Shown here: piece after piece, positions 34,453 through 42,562 of the stretch
Numbering within the stretch: the first letter of the stretch is position 1
Layout: every line of letters starts with the position of its first letter
Assembly: GCF_028292805.1 (NCBI RefSeq)
Contig: NZ_JAQGLS010000101.1
Location: 1 to 46,306 of the forward strand
Length of the DNA stretch: 46,306 nucleotides
Source: Ramlibacter sp.
GTDB lineage: Bacteria; Pseudomonadota; Gammaproteobacteria; Burkholderiales; Burkholderiaceae_C
Direction: 5' to 3'
Notes under the pieces: generated by a model
What the model saw: the letters and a program-made list of their open reading frames with translations, nothing else
Databases searched by the model: none
Told to the model about the DNA's origin: nothing
Translations under genes and position numbers: made by a program

Positions 34453-35427
34453 ATGACTTTCCCCACAGCGTTCCGTAGACTGCTCGCCGGCTGCATTCTG
34501 CTCGCGACCGCATGCGCTTCGTTCGCGCAGACGGCGGCGACGTTCCCCAACAAGCCGATGCGCATCATCGTGCCGTTTGCCGCGGGAACCACGACGGACC
34601 AGGCGGCGCGCTACATCGGCCAGAAAATCTCCGACCAGTACAAGCAGCCGGTGATCGTGGAAAACAAGGCGGGTGCCAACGGCTTCATCGCGCTGCAGTA
34701 TCTGCTCAGCCTGCCTGCGGACGGCTACTCCATCACCATCGGCACCAACACTACGCACGCGGCCAACACGGCGCTGTTCAAGAAGGTGCCTTACGACCCG
34801 GTTGCCGACTTCGTGCCTCTCTCCGGGGTGACCATCGGCGGCGTGGTCCTGGTGGTGGCGCCCAGCACCCCGGCCAACAACGTGCAGGAACTGCTCGCGC
34901 TCGCCAAGAAGAAGAAGATGACCTTCGGCGCCGGCAATTCGTCTTCCCGCGCCGGCGGCGAGGTGTTGCGCGAGCTCGCCGGGATCGACCTCCTGCACGT
35001 GCCCTACAAGGCGCTGCCGGCGGCCCTGACCGACCTGATGGGCGGGCAAATCGACATGGTCTTCGGTGATGCGCCGGCAGTGATGCCACTGGTGAGGGGC
35101 GGCAAGCTCAAGGCCCTGGGCGTCTCCACCAAGGAGCGCATGCCCGGTTACGGGGAGATCCCGACGATCGCCGAACAAGGCGTCGCCGGCTACGAGACCA
35201 ATGGCTGGCTTGCGGCATTCGCCCCCAAGGGCACGCCGCCCGATGTGGCCGACAAGCTCAGCAAGATGATCTTCGACATCATGCGAACCCAGGATGCCGC
35301 GGCCCACTTCGGCGCGAATGCGTGGAAGCCGATCCCGTCGACCCGTGACGAACTCGCGACTTTCCAGAAGGCGGAGATTGCCCGCTGGGCGCGCCTCGTC
35401 AAGAACGCCGGCATCGAGCCGGAATGA
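34453..35427 (+). CDS. Bug/TctC-type solute-binding protein (first)
   Basis: A 324-residue periplasmic receptor of the tripartite tricarboxylate transporter family. ATG 34453 follows AGGAGA by 6 nt. The signal peptide is MTFPTAFRRLLAGCILLATACASFA. The mature part starts FPNKPMRIIVPFAAGTTTDQAAR, the family ligand-loop block. PADGYSITIGT, VPYKALPAALTDLMGG and YGEIPTIAEQGV are further standard blocks. No TctA or TctB membrane component is in the window, as is common for Bug receptors. Position inside the operon suggests it binds the pathway substrate or a relative. Confidence 0.93.
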   Translation: MTFPTAFRRLLAGCILLATACASFAQTAATFPNKPMRIIVPFAAGTTTDQAARYIGQKISDQYKQPVIVENKAGANGFIALQYLLSLPADGYSITIGTNTTHAANTALFKKVPYDPVADFVPLSGVTIGGVVLVVAPSTPANNVQELLALAKKKKMTFGAGNSSSRAGGEVLRELAGIDLLHVPYKALPAALTDLMGGQIDMVFGDAPAVMPLVRGGKLKALGVSTKERMPGYGEIPTIAEQGVAGYETNGWLAAFAPKGTPPDVADKLSKMIFDIMRTQDAAAHFGANAWKPIPSTRDELATFQKAEIARWARLVKNAGIEPE

Positions 35428-35488
35428 CCCCCGCCGGCCACACGCCACGCCTGTGGCGGTGGCCGCAACAAGACGGCAGGTGAGAAGC

Positions 35489-36907
35489 ATGGCAACCCTC
35501 GTCGAACAACTGGCGGCATTCACGCAGGTGCCTTACGCGAAGCTGCCGGCGCCCGTCGTCGAGGAGAGCAAGCGACTGCTGCTGGACTCCATCGGGGCGG
35601 CACTGGCGGCGGTCGATTCGCCGAAGGGCCGCATCGGCATCGAGTACGGCCGCATGCAGGGCGCGAGCGGCCGCGCGACGGTGATCGGTACCTCCGAGCG
35701 TCTCAACGTCTTCGGAGCCGCTTTCGCCAACGCGGAGCTGATCAACGCGCTGGACATGGATGCGATCCTGCCGCCGGGCCATGTCACGCCTTACGTCCTG
35801 CCCGGCGCGCTGGCCGTGGCGGAAGACCAGGCCCTCGCTGGCAAGGACCTCATTCGGGCGATCGCGGTCTCCCATGAAATGTCGTGGAGGCTTGGCAAGG
35901 CGATGGACTACCTACGCGACACCAGGGACGGCAAGGTCGCCACGCCGCTCGTCTTCGGCTACAGCAGCACCGTCTTCGGTGCGACGGCGGCCATCGGCCT
36001 GCTGCAGGGAATGTCCGCCGAGGTCATGGCGCACGCGCTCGGCATTGCCGGCTGCATCTCTCCCGTGAATGCCCAGATGGCCTGGTTCGACCACGCGCCG
36101 AGTTCGACCATCAAGTACCTGCTGGGTGGCACCCTCACGCAGGCGGCCATGACGGCAGCGCACATGGCGGCGCTCGGACATCGCGGCGACCTGACGGTGC
36201 TGGACGACCGGGAAGTCGGCTACGCCCGCTTCATGGGCACCAGCCGCTGGGAGCCGGCGGTGATCCGCGCCGGGCTGGGGACGGACTGGAACTTTCCCGC
36301 CGAGACGTCCTACAAGCCCTACGCGCATTGCCGGATCCTGCACGCCCTGGCGGACGTGCTGATGGAGATCGTCCGCACGAACGCCATCCGGCCGCAAGAG
36401 ATCGACGGGATCAAGGTCTGGGTCGAAGGCATGGTCGAACGCCCCATCTGGCTCAATCGCCAGATCCACGAACCGATGGACGCGCAGTTCAGCATCGCCC
36501 ACGGGATCGCGCTTGCGGCGCACTGCCCGCCGACTGCGCGTGCCTGGCAAGACCCCGCCTTCATCTTCCGCCCATCGGTGCTGGCTCTGATGGACAAGGT
36601 CAGCCACGAGGTCCATCCCGACTACGTGAAGCTTCTCACGAGCCACGGGTCGAGCCGGCCCGCCAAGGTAGAGGTACGCGCGCGCGGAACCAGCTTTACC
36701 GGCGAGAAGCGTTTTCCGAAGGGCAGCCCTTCGCCCGATCCTTCCACGGCGATGACGAACGGCGAGTTGATCGCCAAGTTCCACGACAACGCACAGGGAC
36801 GAATCCCGGATCGGCAGGCGCAGGAGCTAGTCACCGCGGTGTTCGGGCTGGAGGCGGTGCAGGACATCGGCGACCTGATGGTCCTGTCGGCCCCAGGTCG
36901 CGCATGA
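35489..36907 (+). CDS. MmgE/PrpD family protein
   Basis: A 472-residue protein from ATG 35489 (MATLVEQLAAFTQVPY). Members include 2-methylcitrate dehydratase, cis-aconitate decarboxylase and many uncharacterised hydro-lyases. Seen are LLDSIGAALAA, NAELINALDMDAILPPGHVTPYVLPGALAVAE (two adjacent blocks), GSSRW-like FMGTSRWEPA and TSYKPYAHCRILHALADVL, with the conserved KPY-x-x-C region. PrpD itself has DDTW/HPS near the first block; here DAILPPGHVTP replaces it, so it is not ordinary PrpD. It may dehydrate or decarboxylate a methyl-branched dicarboxylate. It overlaps the next gene by ATGA. Confidence 0.88.
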   Translation: MATLVEQLAAFTQVPYAKLPAPVVEESKRLLLDSIGAALAAVDSPKGRIGIEYGRMQGASGRATVIGTSERLNVFGAAFANAELINALDMDAILPPGHVTPYVLPGALAVAEDQALAGKDLIRAIAVSHEMSWRLGKAMDYLRDTRDGKVATPLVFGYSSTVFGATAAIGLLQGMSAEVMAHALGIAGCISPVNAQMAWFDHAPSSTIKYLLGGTLTQAAMTAAHMAALGHRGDLTVLDDREVGYARFMGTSRWEPAVIRAGLGTDWNFPAETSYKPYAHCRILHALADVLMEIVRTNAIRPQEIDGIKVWVEGMVERPIWLNRQIHEPMDAQFSIAHGIALAAHCPPTARAWQDPAFIFRPSVLALMDKVSHEVHPDYVKLLTSHGSSRPAKVEVRARGTSFTGEKRFPKGSPSPDPSTAMTNGELIAKFHDNAQGRIPDRQAQELVTAVFGLEAVQDIGDLMVLSAPGRA

Positions 36908-38199
36908 CGCCTGCGGCTCGCCTCTGTCCCGCCGACGCATTCAGTTTCCATGGACTGTTGGCGGCCGGCGACCACATTGTGTGCGGCCAGGCGGCGGCAG
37001 AGCCGCTGACGCTCACCCGCAAGCTGGTCGCGCAGGGAGCGGCCGTGGCGCCCGTGACCTTGTTCCTGGGCGCGACGCTCAGCCCCACCTTCGACGGCGG
37101 CGTTCCCGCAGGCATGCGCTTTTTCTCGTACGGAACGCTCGGGCACAACGCGTCGCTGGCCGACCGCGGCCTGCTCGAGATCCTGCCCGAACGCTACAGC
37201 CGCATCGCTCCGCTGTTCCGGGCCGGCACGCTGCCCGCCGACGTGGTGTTGCTGCAGTTGGCGCCCGGCCGCGGCGGGCGGCGGCCCAGCCTGGGCCTTG
37301 CCCACGACTACTGCGTCGATGCCGCCCGCCGTGCGCGGTGCGTGGTCGCCGAACTCAATGCAGGCGTGCCCTGGACGCACGGGGCCGAACTGCCGCCCGA
37401 CGTGCGCATCGACCACTGGGTCCAGGCCGACACCGGGCCGGTCGTCCTGCTGCCCCCGGCTGCAGGAGCGGTGGACGTGGCCATCGGCAAGCATGTTGCC
37501 GGCATCGTGCCGGATGGTGCGACGCTGCAGGCCGGCATCGGCAGCCTGCCCGACGCCGTGTTCCGGCAACTGCGCGGGCATCGCCACCTCGGCTTGCATT
37601 CCGGTGTCTTCGGCGACGCGGCTGCGCTCCTGATGCAGGCGGGCGCACTCACGAACACGCGCAAGGGGATCGATGCCGGAACCTCCGTCACCAACACCGT
37701 GGTCGGCAGCACCGACCTGTACCGATGGGTCGACGACAACCCGGGCGTGCAGGTGCGGCCGGGCAACTACACGCATGCGGCGGAGGTCATCGCGCGCATT
37801 CATTGCCTGTACGCCATCAACGGCGCGCTGCAGGTCGACCTCACGGGCCAGGTGAACAGCGAGGCTGTGGGCGGCCGGCAGCGGGGCGGAATCGGCGGGC
37901 TCCTCGATTTCTGTCATGCGGCACGCCAGTCGGACAGCGGCGGCCGGGCCATCACCGTGCTGCCCGCGACGGCGCACGGCGGTCGGCAAAGCCGCATCGT
38001 GGTCGATCTCGACGGTCCCGCCACTGTCGGCCGCGGCGATGTGGACGTGGTGGTGACGGAGTTCGGCGTGGCCGATCTGCGGCATGCGACCTTGGAGCAG
38101 CGCGCGGAGCGACTGATCGCCATCGCGGCGCCGGCATTCCGCGAAACCTTGCGTCACGCGTGGCGCAAATCTACCTGGGGATACAGGGCATGGCATTGA
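36904..38199 (+). CDS. Acetyl-CoA hydrolase/4-hydroxybutyrate CoA-transferase-like protein
   Basis: A 431-residue two-domain family I-like CoA-transferase starting at ATG 36904. It has GDHIVCGQAAAEPLTL in the first domain, and DGATLQAGIGSLPDAVF, VVGSTDLYRWVDDNP, NYTHAAEVIARI and LQVDLTGQVNSEAVGG in the second. In AbfT-type enzymes the covalent-catalysis Glu lies in HSE/HTE; the matching place here reads LHSGVF, giving Gly at residue 234. The enzyme may use another residue, may be a CoA hydrolase, or may have changed role. It overlaps the racemase gene by 10 bp. Confidence 0.85.
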   Translation: MTPAARLCPADAFSFHGLLAAGDHIVCGQAAAEPLTLTRKLVAQGAAVAPVTLFLGATLSPTFDGGVPAGMRFFSYGTLGHNASLADRGLLEILPERYSRIAPLFRAGTLPADVVLLQLAPGRGGRRPSLGLAHDYCVDAARRARCVVAELNAGVPWTHGAELPPDVRIDHWVQADTGPVVLLPPAAGAVDVAIGKHVAGIVPDGATLQAGIGSLPDAVFRQLRGHRHLGLHSGVFGDAAALLMQAGALTNTRKGIDAGTSVTNTVVGSTDLYRWVDDNPGVQVRPGNYTHAAEVIARIHCLYAINGALQVDLTGQVNSEAVGGRQRGGIGGLLDFCHAARQSDSGGRAITVLPATAHGGRQSRIVVDLDGPATVGRGDVDVVVTEFGVADLRHATLEQRAERLIAIAAPAFRETLRHAWRKSTWGYRAWH

Positions 38200-39353
38200 A
38201 AGGCGGGCCGCTTGCGGGCGTCCGGGTGGTCGAACTGGCGGGCATCGGCCCCGGGCCGATGTGCGGCATGCTGCTGGCCGACATGGGTGCGCAAGTGCTG
38301 CTGGTCGAGCGGCTGGAGCCGGCGAACGTCGGTATAGCGCGGCCACGCAAGTACGAATTGCCGCACCGTGGCAAGCAGTCGATCGCGATCGACCTCAAAC
38401 ACACGGACGGCGTGGCCCTCGTGGCTGACCTGGCCGCCGCCGCGGACGTGTTGATCGAGGGCTTTCGGCCCGGCACCATGGAACGGCTCGGCCTTGGGCC
38501 AGACGCCTGCATGGCGCGCCAACCGCGCCTGGTCTACGGCCGCATGACCGGCTACGGCCAGAGCGGGCCAATGCGTCACGCCGCCGGGCACGACCTGAAC
38601 TACCTGGCGCTGTCCGGCGCGTTGTCGGCCATCGGCCGTGCCGGCCAGAAGCCGAACGCACCGCTCAACCTGCTGGCCGACTATGCCGGTGGTGCCATGA
38701 ACCTGGCCTTCGGGATCGCGTGCGCGCTGGTCGAGCGCGACCGCTCTGGCTTGGGGCAGGTGATCGACGCCTCGATGGTCGAAGGCACGGCACTGCTCAT
38801 GACCTCGATGTTCGGCATGTACGCGGCCGGCATTCACAACGCGCCGCGCGGCCACAACATCCTGGACGGCGGCGCGCCTTACTACGACACTTACGCTTGC
38901 TCGGACGGCGCGTACGTCGCGTTCGCCGCGATCGAACACAAATTCCGGGCGGTCTTTGCCGAGCGCGCGGGCATCGCCTACGAGGCTCTCACGCAGCTGG
39001 ATGACCCGCTCACCTGGCCGGAAGGAAGGGCCATGCTCACTGCCGTGTTCGCGAGCAGGACACAACGCGAATGGTGCGAACTGCTGGAAGACAGCGACGC
39101 ATGTGTCACTCCCGTCCTGAACCGCGAAGAGGCGCCTGGCCACCGGCACAACGCGGCGCGGGGCAGCTTCGTTGTCAGCGATGGTGTGGCCCAACCGGCC
39201 GTCTCGCCCCGTTTGTCCCGCACGCCCGGAGCCAACCCTGCGCCGCCGCCGGAGCGGGGCGAACGGGGAGACGCCACAGCGATGTCGTGGGGCATCCCGC
39301 TCGCGCGCCTGGAGCGGCTGCGTGGCGCGCGCGTGCTGGGCCCGACGTCGTGA
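38190..39353 (+). CDS. Alpha-methylacyl-CoA racemase
   Basis: A 387-residue member of the CaiB/BaiF fold. It carries racemase rather than transferase residues: AGHDLNYLAL with H134 and LLADYAGGAM with D164, spaced as the His/Asp acid-base pair of the mycobacterial racemase MCR (H126 and D156). The front VVELAGIGPGPMCGMLLADMGA is the classic AMACR N-terminus. It epimerises 2-methyl-branched acyl-CoAs so that stereospecific dehydrogenases can act, which implies that the substrate has an alpha-methyl stereocentre. Start is ATG 38190. The C-terminal 60 residues are Pro/Arg-rich. Confidence 0.9.
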   Translation: MALKGGPLAGVRVVELAGIGPGPMCGMLLADMGAQVLLVERLEPANVGIARPRKYELPHRGKQSIAIDLKHTDGVALVADLAAAADVLIEGFRPGTMERLGLGPDACMARQPRLVYGRMTGYGQSGPMRHAAGHDLNYLALSGALSAIGRAGQKPNAPLNLLADYAGGAMNLAFGIACALVERDRSGLGQVIDASMVEGTALLMTSMFGMYAAGIHNAPRGHNILDGGAPYYDTYACSDGAYVAFAAIEHKFRAVFAERAGIAYEALTQLDDPLTWPEGRAMLTAVFASRTQREWCELLEDSDACVTPVLNREEAPGHRHNAARGSFVVSDGVAQPAVSPRLSRTPGANPAPPPERGERGDATAMSWGIPLARLERLRGARVLGPTS

Positions 39354-40249
39354 GGGATCTCGTGCAGGAACTCGTTTCCTCCATGCCGGCTTGGGCCATC
39401 GCCGCGCGCGCCATGGAGAGCCGCAGCGGCTTCATCGAAGTCGACGGCTGCTCCATCCACTATCTCGCGTGGGGCGATGCATCCTTGCCGCCGCTCGTCC
39501 TGGTCCACGGCAATGCGGCGAGCGCCGAGTGGTGGCGCTTTGTCGCACCCCTGCTCGCGAACGCGTACCACGTGATCGCCCCCGACCTCGGCGGGATGGG
39601 TGACAGCAGCCATTGCGGCCGCTACGCTCGCGAGCGCTATGCCGACCAGGTCATGCATGTGGCGGACAGCCTCGCGCCAGGCCGAGCGCCTGTCGTCGTC
39701 GGCCACAGTCTCGGCGGTTTCGTGGCGATCATGGCCGGGGTCAGCCATGGCGACCGCATGGCCGGGCTCGTGGTGCTCGACTCTCCACCGCGCGAGCCGG
39801 ACGGCGCGACCTTCGTTTCGTACGTGCAGTCCCGCCCGGTGCCCAAGATCTATCCAGACCGGGAAAGTGCACTGCAGCGGTTCAAGGTGCTGCCCGACCA
39901 GCCCGTCAACTGCGCCTTTTACCTGGACCATATCGCGCGGACGGCGATCAGGCCGGAGGCCGGCGGCTGGCGCTGGAAGTTCGATCCCGCCGCCTTGACG
40001 CACCCACGCCGGCTCGACTACGTCCAGGACCTCCTGGACATGCGCTGTCCGGTGGCGTTGATGTGGGGCGAGCTGAGCGAGCGCTTCGGCAGCGAGGCCC
40101 GCGGGTTTGCGCACGCAGCGTTCGATGGCGTGCTGCCGCTGGTGGAGATCGCGAACGCACGTCACCACATCATGCTGGACGAGCCGCTCGCACTCGTCAC
40201 CGCGCTGCGCACCCAGCTGGCGAACTGGAAGGCCGCCCGCAAAGGGTGA
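39350..40249 (+). CDS. Alpha/beta hydrolase
   Basis: About 299 residues from GTG 39350 in a GTGA overlap with the racemase. GTG 39362 (after AGGGA) and ATG 39383 are other possible starts. Fold marks are LVLVHGNAASAEWW (oxyanion hole), APDLGGMGDSS, VVGHSLGGFVA with nucleophile Ser, the acid probably in LMWGELSERFG, and NARHHIMLDEP with the catalytic His. It may hydrolyse an ester or lactone form of the pathway substrate, or act as an acyl-CoA thioesterase. No signal peptide is seen. Confidence 0.85.
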   Translation: MRDLVQELVSSMPAWAIAARAMESRSGFIEVDGCSIHYLAWGDASLPPLVLVHGNAASAEWWRFVAPLLANAYHVIAPDLGGMGDSSHCGRYARERYADQVMHVADSLAPGRAPVVVGHSLGGFVAIMAGVSHGDRMAGLVVLDSPPREPDGATFVSYVQSRPVPKIYPDRESALQRFKVLPDQPVNCAFYLDHIARTAIRPEAGGWRWKFDPAALTHPRRLDYVQDLLDMRCPVALMWGELSERFGSEARGFAHAAFDGVLPLVEIANARHHIMLDEPLALVTALRTQLANWKAARKG

Positions 40250-40285
40250 CTCCGGCATACCGACCTTACTGACCGAACACCACCC

Positions 40286-41452
40286 ATGGACCTCGAATTC
40301 ACATCCAGCCACTTGGCCCTGCGCGAGGCGATCCTCGACCTGTGCAGCCGTTTCGACGACGCCTACTGGCTCAACAAGGACCGCGTCGGTGGTTTTCCGG
40401 AAGATTTCTACCGCGCCGTCGCCGATGCCGGATGGCTGGGCATCGCGATGCCGGAGGAGTACGGCGGCTCGGGCCTGGGCATCACCGAGGCGGCGGTGAT
40501 GATGCTGGCCATCGCGGAGGCAGGGGGAGCCTTGTCCGCGGCGTCCTCGGTGCACATGAACATCTTCGGCCTGAACCCCGTCGTGGTGTTCGGCAGCGAC
40601 GAGCAGAAGCGCCGCGCCTTGCCGCCGCTGATCCGGGGCGAGACGAAGGCTTGCTTCGCAATCACCGAACCCGATGCCGGGCTGAATACGACCCAGCTGA
40701 CGACGCGCGCGGTCCGCAACGGCGATCACTATCTGATCTCGGGGCGCAAGGTCTGGATCTCGACGGCGCAGGTGGCGGATTACATGCTGATCCTGGCGCG
40801 CACGACGCCCCTGGATGAGGTAAAGCGACCGACCGACGGGCTGAGCCTGTTCTATACGAAGCTTGACCGCAACTACATCGACGTGCGCGAGATCGACAAG
40901 ATGGGCCGCAAGGCGGTCGATTCCAACGAACTGTTCATCGACGGCCTGCTCGTGCCCGTGGCGGACCGGATCGGCGAGGAAGGCAAGGGTTTCCAGTACA
41001 TCCTGCACGGCCTCAACCCCGAGCGCGTGCTGGTCGCGGCGGAGGCGGTGGGCATCGGCCGCGCCGCCCTGGGGCGCGCCACGCGCTATGCAAAGGAACG
41101 CGTCGTGTTCGGCCGCCCGATCGGCCAGAACCAGGGCATTCAGCATCCGCTCGCCATCTCATGGGCGGAGCTGGAGGCGGCGCAACTCATGGTCTTTCGT
41201 GCAGCGGGCCTGTATGACCGCAACCTGCCTTGCGGGCCGCAGGCCAACGCGGCAAAGTACCTGGCGGCGGAGGCGGCGGTCAAGTGCTGCGAAACGGCCA
41301 TCCTGACCCACGGCGGGTACGGATACGCCAAGGAATACCACGTGGAGCGCTACCTGCGCGAGGTGATGATCCTGCGCATCGCGCCGGTCAGCCCGCACCT
41401 GGCGTTGTGCAACATCGCCGAAAAGGTGCTGGGGCTACCGAAGTCCTATTGA
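40286..41452 (+). CDS. Acyl-CoA dehydrogenase (second)
   Basis: A 388-residue FAD acyl-CoA dehydrogenase, last gene of the long operon. It has AGWLGIAMPEEYGGSGLG (about 49-66), FAITEPDAGLNTTQ (about 130-143) and HGYGYAKEYHVERYLRE-like GGYGYAKEYHVERYLREV. The C-terminus ends ILRIAPVSPHLALCNIAEK with no YEGT Glu, so the base is again likely in the internal helix (LNPERVLVAAEA). It differs much from the first dehydrogenase, so two oxidation steps, or two stereoisomers or chain lengths, are expected. The convergent bug gene ends 30 bp away. Confidence 0.91.
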   Translation: MDLEFTSSHLALREAILDLCSRFDDAYWLNKDRVGGFPEDFYRAVADAGWLGIAMPEEYGGSGLGITEAAVMMLAIAEAGGALSAASSVHMNIFGLNPVVVFGSDEQKRRALPPLIRGETKACFAITEPDAGLNTTQLTTRAVRNGDHYLISGRKVWISTAQVADYMLILARTTPLDEVKRPTDGLSLFYTKLDRNYIDVREIDKMGRKAVDSNELFIDGLLVPVADRIGEEGKGFQYILHGLNPERVLVAAEAVGIGRAALGRATRYAKERVVFGRPIGQNQGIQHPLAISWAELEAAQLMVFRAAGLYDRNLPCGPQANAAKYLAAEAAVKCCETAILTHGGYGYAKEYHVERYLREVMILRIAPVSPHLALCNIAEKVLGLPKSY

Positions 41453-41459
41453 GAGCCAA

Positions 41460-41476
41460 GCGCCCGGGGAGGGCGC
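41460..41476. terminator. Hairpin between convergent genes
   Basis: GCGCCC-gggga-GGGCGC lies in the 30-bp gap between two convergent stops. It has no T-tract, so it is a weak or factor-dependent bidirectional terminator at best. Confidence 0.4.
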
Positions 41477-41482
41477 CGCTGC

Positions 41483-42460
41483 TCACTCCAGCGTGACGCC
41501 GGAACTCTTGATGATGGGTGCCCACTTCTCGCGTTCTTTCTGCAGCAACTTCGACAGGTCGGCCGACGTGCCGCCGATCGGGATCAGTCCGCCATCGATG
41601 AACTGCTGCTGCAGCGCGGGAGCTTTCATGGCGTCCATTGCGGCGCGCTGGAGTTTTGCCAGCACGGGCGCGGGCGTGTTGGCCGGCGCCAGCAGGCCGC
41701 CATAGGCCTCCATTTCGTAGCCGGGAACGCCGGCTTCCGAGATCGTGGGGAGCTCGGGAAAGATCCGGGAGCGGTACGGGTTGGCCGCCGCGATTGCGCG
41801 AATCTTGCCGCCCTTGATCAACTGGCCTGCCACGGCGGTGGAAATGATGGCCGCGTCGACGCGTTCGCCGACGAGATCCAGGATCGCGGGGCTCTCGCCT
41901 TTGTACGGCACGTGCGTCATCTCGGTGTGGGTCATGAACTTCAACAGTTCCATGGCCAGATGCTGTGGCCCGCCGGTTCCGGACGAGCCGTAGCTCAGCT
42001 TGCGCTCCTTCGCCACCTTGAGGAATTCCTGTACGGTGCGCGCCGGCAGCCCGTTGCGCACCACCAGCAGGTGGTCGTACGTGACGACATGGCTGATCGG
42101 CGCGAGGTCCTTGTCGACCTTGTACGAAAGCTTCGGATCCATGATCGGACGCAACGTGAGGTTCCCCGCGCCGCCGAAGACGAGCGTGTATCCGTCCGCG
42201 GGCGACTTGGCCACCAGATCCGTGCCGATGACGCCGGCGACGCCTGGCTTGTTTTCCACGATGACGCTTTGCGCGAGCAGCTTCGCCATCTCCCCGGCCA
42301 CCAGGCGAGCGGACACGTCGGTGGCTCCCCCCGGCGGGTACGGCACCACGATGCGGATAGGCCTGTCCGGAAAGGCTCCTTGCGCGATGGCGGACACGTG
42401 CGCGCTGAAGACGCAGGTGGCAACAAGGCCGACCAGCGCGGGGAAATGACGTCGCTTCAT
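41483..42460 (-). CDS. Bug/TctC-type solute-binding protein (second)
   Basis: A 325-residue periplasmic receptor. The start at 42460 (MKRRHFPALVGLVATCVFSA) has AAGGA about 6 nt upstream and opens a normal signal peptide ending near VSAIAQGA. The mature protein begins FPDRPIRIVVPYPPGGATDVSARL. PADGYTLVFGGAGN, HVPYKGESPAILDLVGERV and PTISEAGVPGYEMEAYGGLLAP are the standard family blocks. It is transcribed toward the long operon from its own promoter, which bears the shared operator. It has the canonical PPGGATD ligand loop, unlike the first receptor (AAGTTTD), so the two may bind different ligands. Confidence 0.94.
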   Translation of the reverse strand: MKRRHFPALVGLVATCVFSAHVSAIAQGAFPDRPIRIVVPYPPGGATDVSARLVAGEMAKLLAQSVIVENKPGVAGVIGTDLVAKSPADGYTLVFGGAGNLTLRPIMDPKLSYKVDKDLAPISHVVTYDHLLVVRNGLPARTVQEFLKVAKERKLSYGSSGTGGPQHLAMELLKFMTHTEMTHVPYKGESPAILDLVGERVDAAIISTAVAGQLIKGGKIRAIAAANPYRSRIFPELPTISEAGVPGYEMEAYGGLLAPANTPAPVLAKLQRAAMDAMKAPALQQQFIDGGLIPIGGTSADLSKLLQKEREKWAPIIKSSGVTLE

Positions 42461-42521
42461 GGCAATTCCTTCGATGCATTGCTGCGCTTGGACGCGCCTG
42501 GTGGTGCGCATTCGCGAGCCC

Positions 42522-42550
42522 ATGATAGCGCACCAATTTCATTGTGAGAA
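42522..42550 (-). promoter_or_regulatory. Promoter of the second bug gene
   Basis: On the minus strand TTCTCA (42550-42545), a 17-bp spacer and TATCAT (42527-42522). The -35 box lies between the two operator half-sites, as at the 30944 promoter. The leader would be about 55 nt. Confidence 0.5.
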
Positions 42551-42562
42551 CCCTAATTTCAT
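42533..42562 (-). promoter_or_regulatory. Candidate operator 4 (AYGRAAYT direct repeat, 20-bp period)
   Basis: On the minus strand ATGAAATTAG (42562-42553) and ATGAAATTGG (42542-42533), 20 bp apart. This is the most uniform of the four sites and the clearest statement of the motif. Confidence 0.6.
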
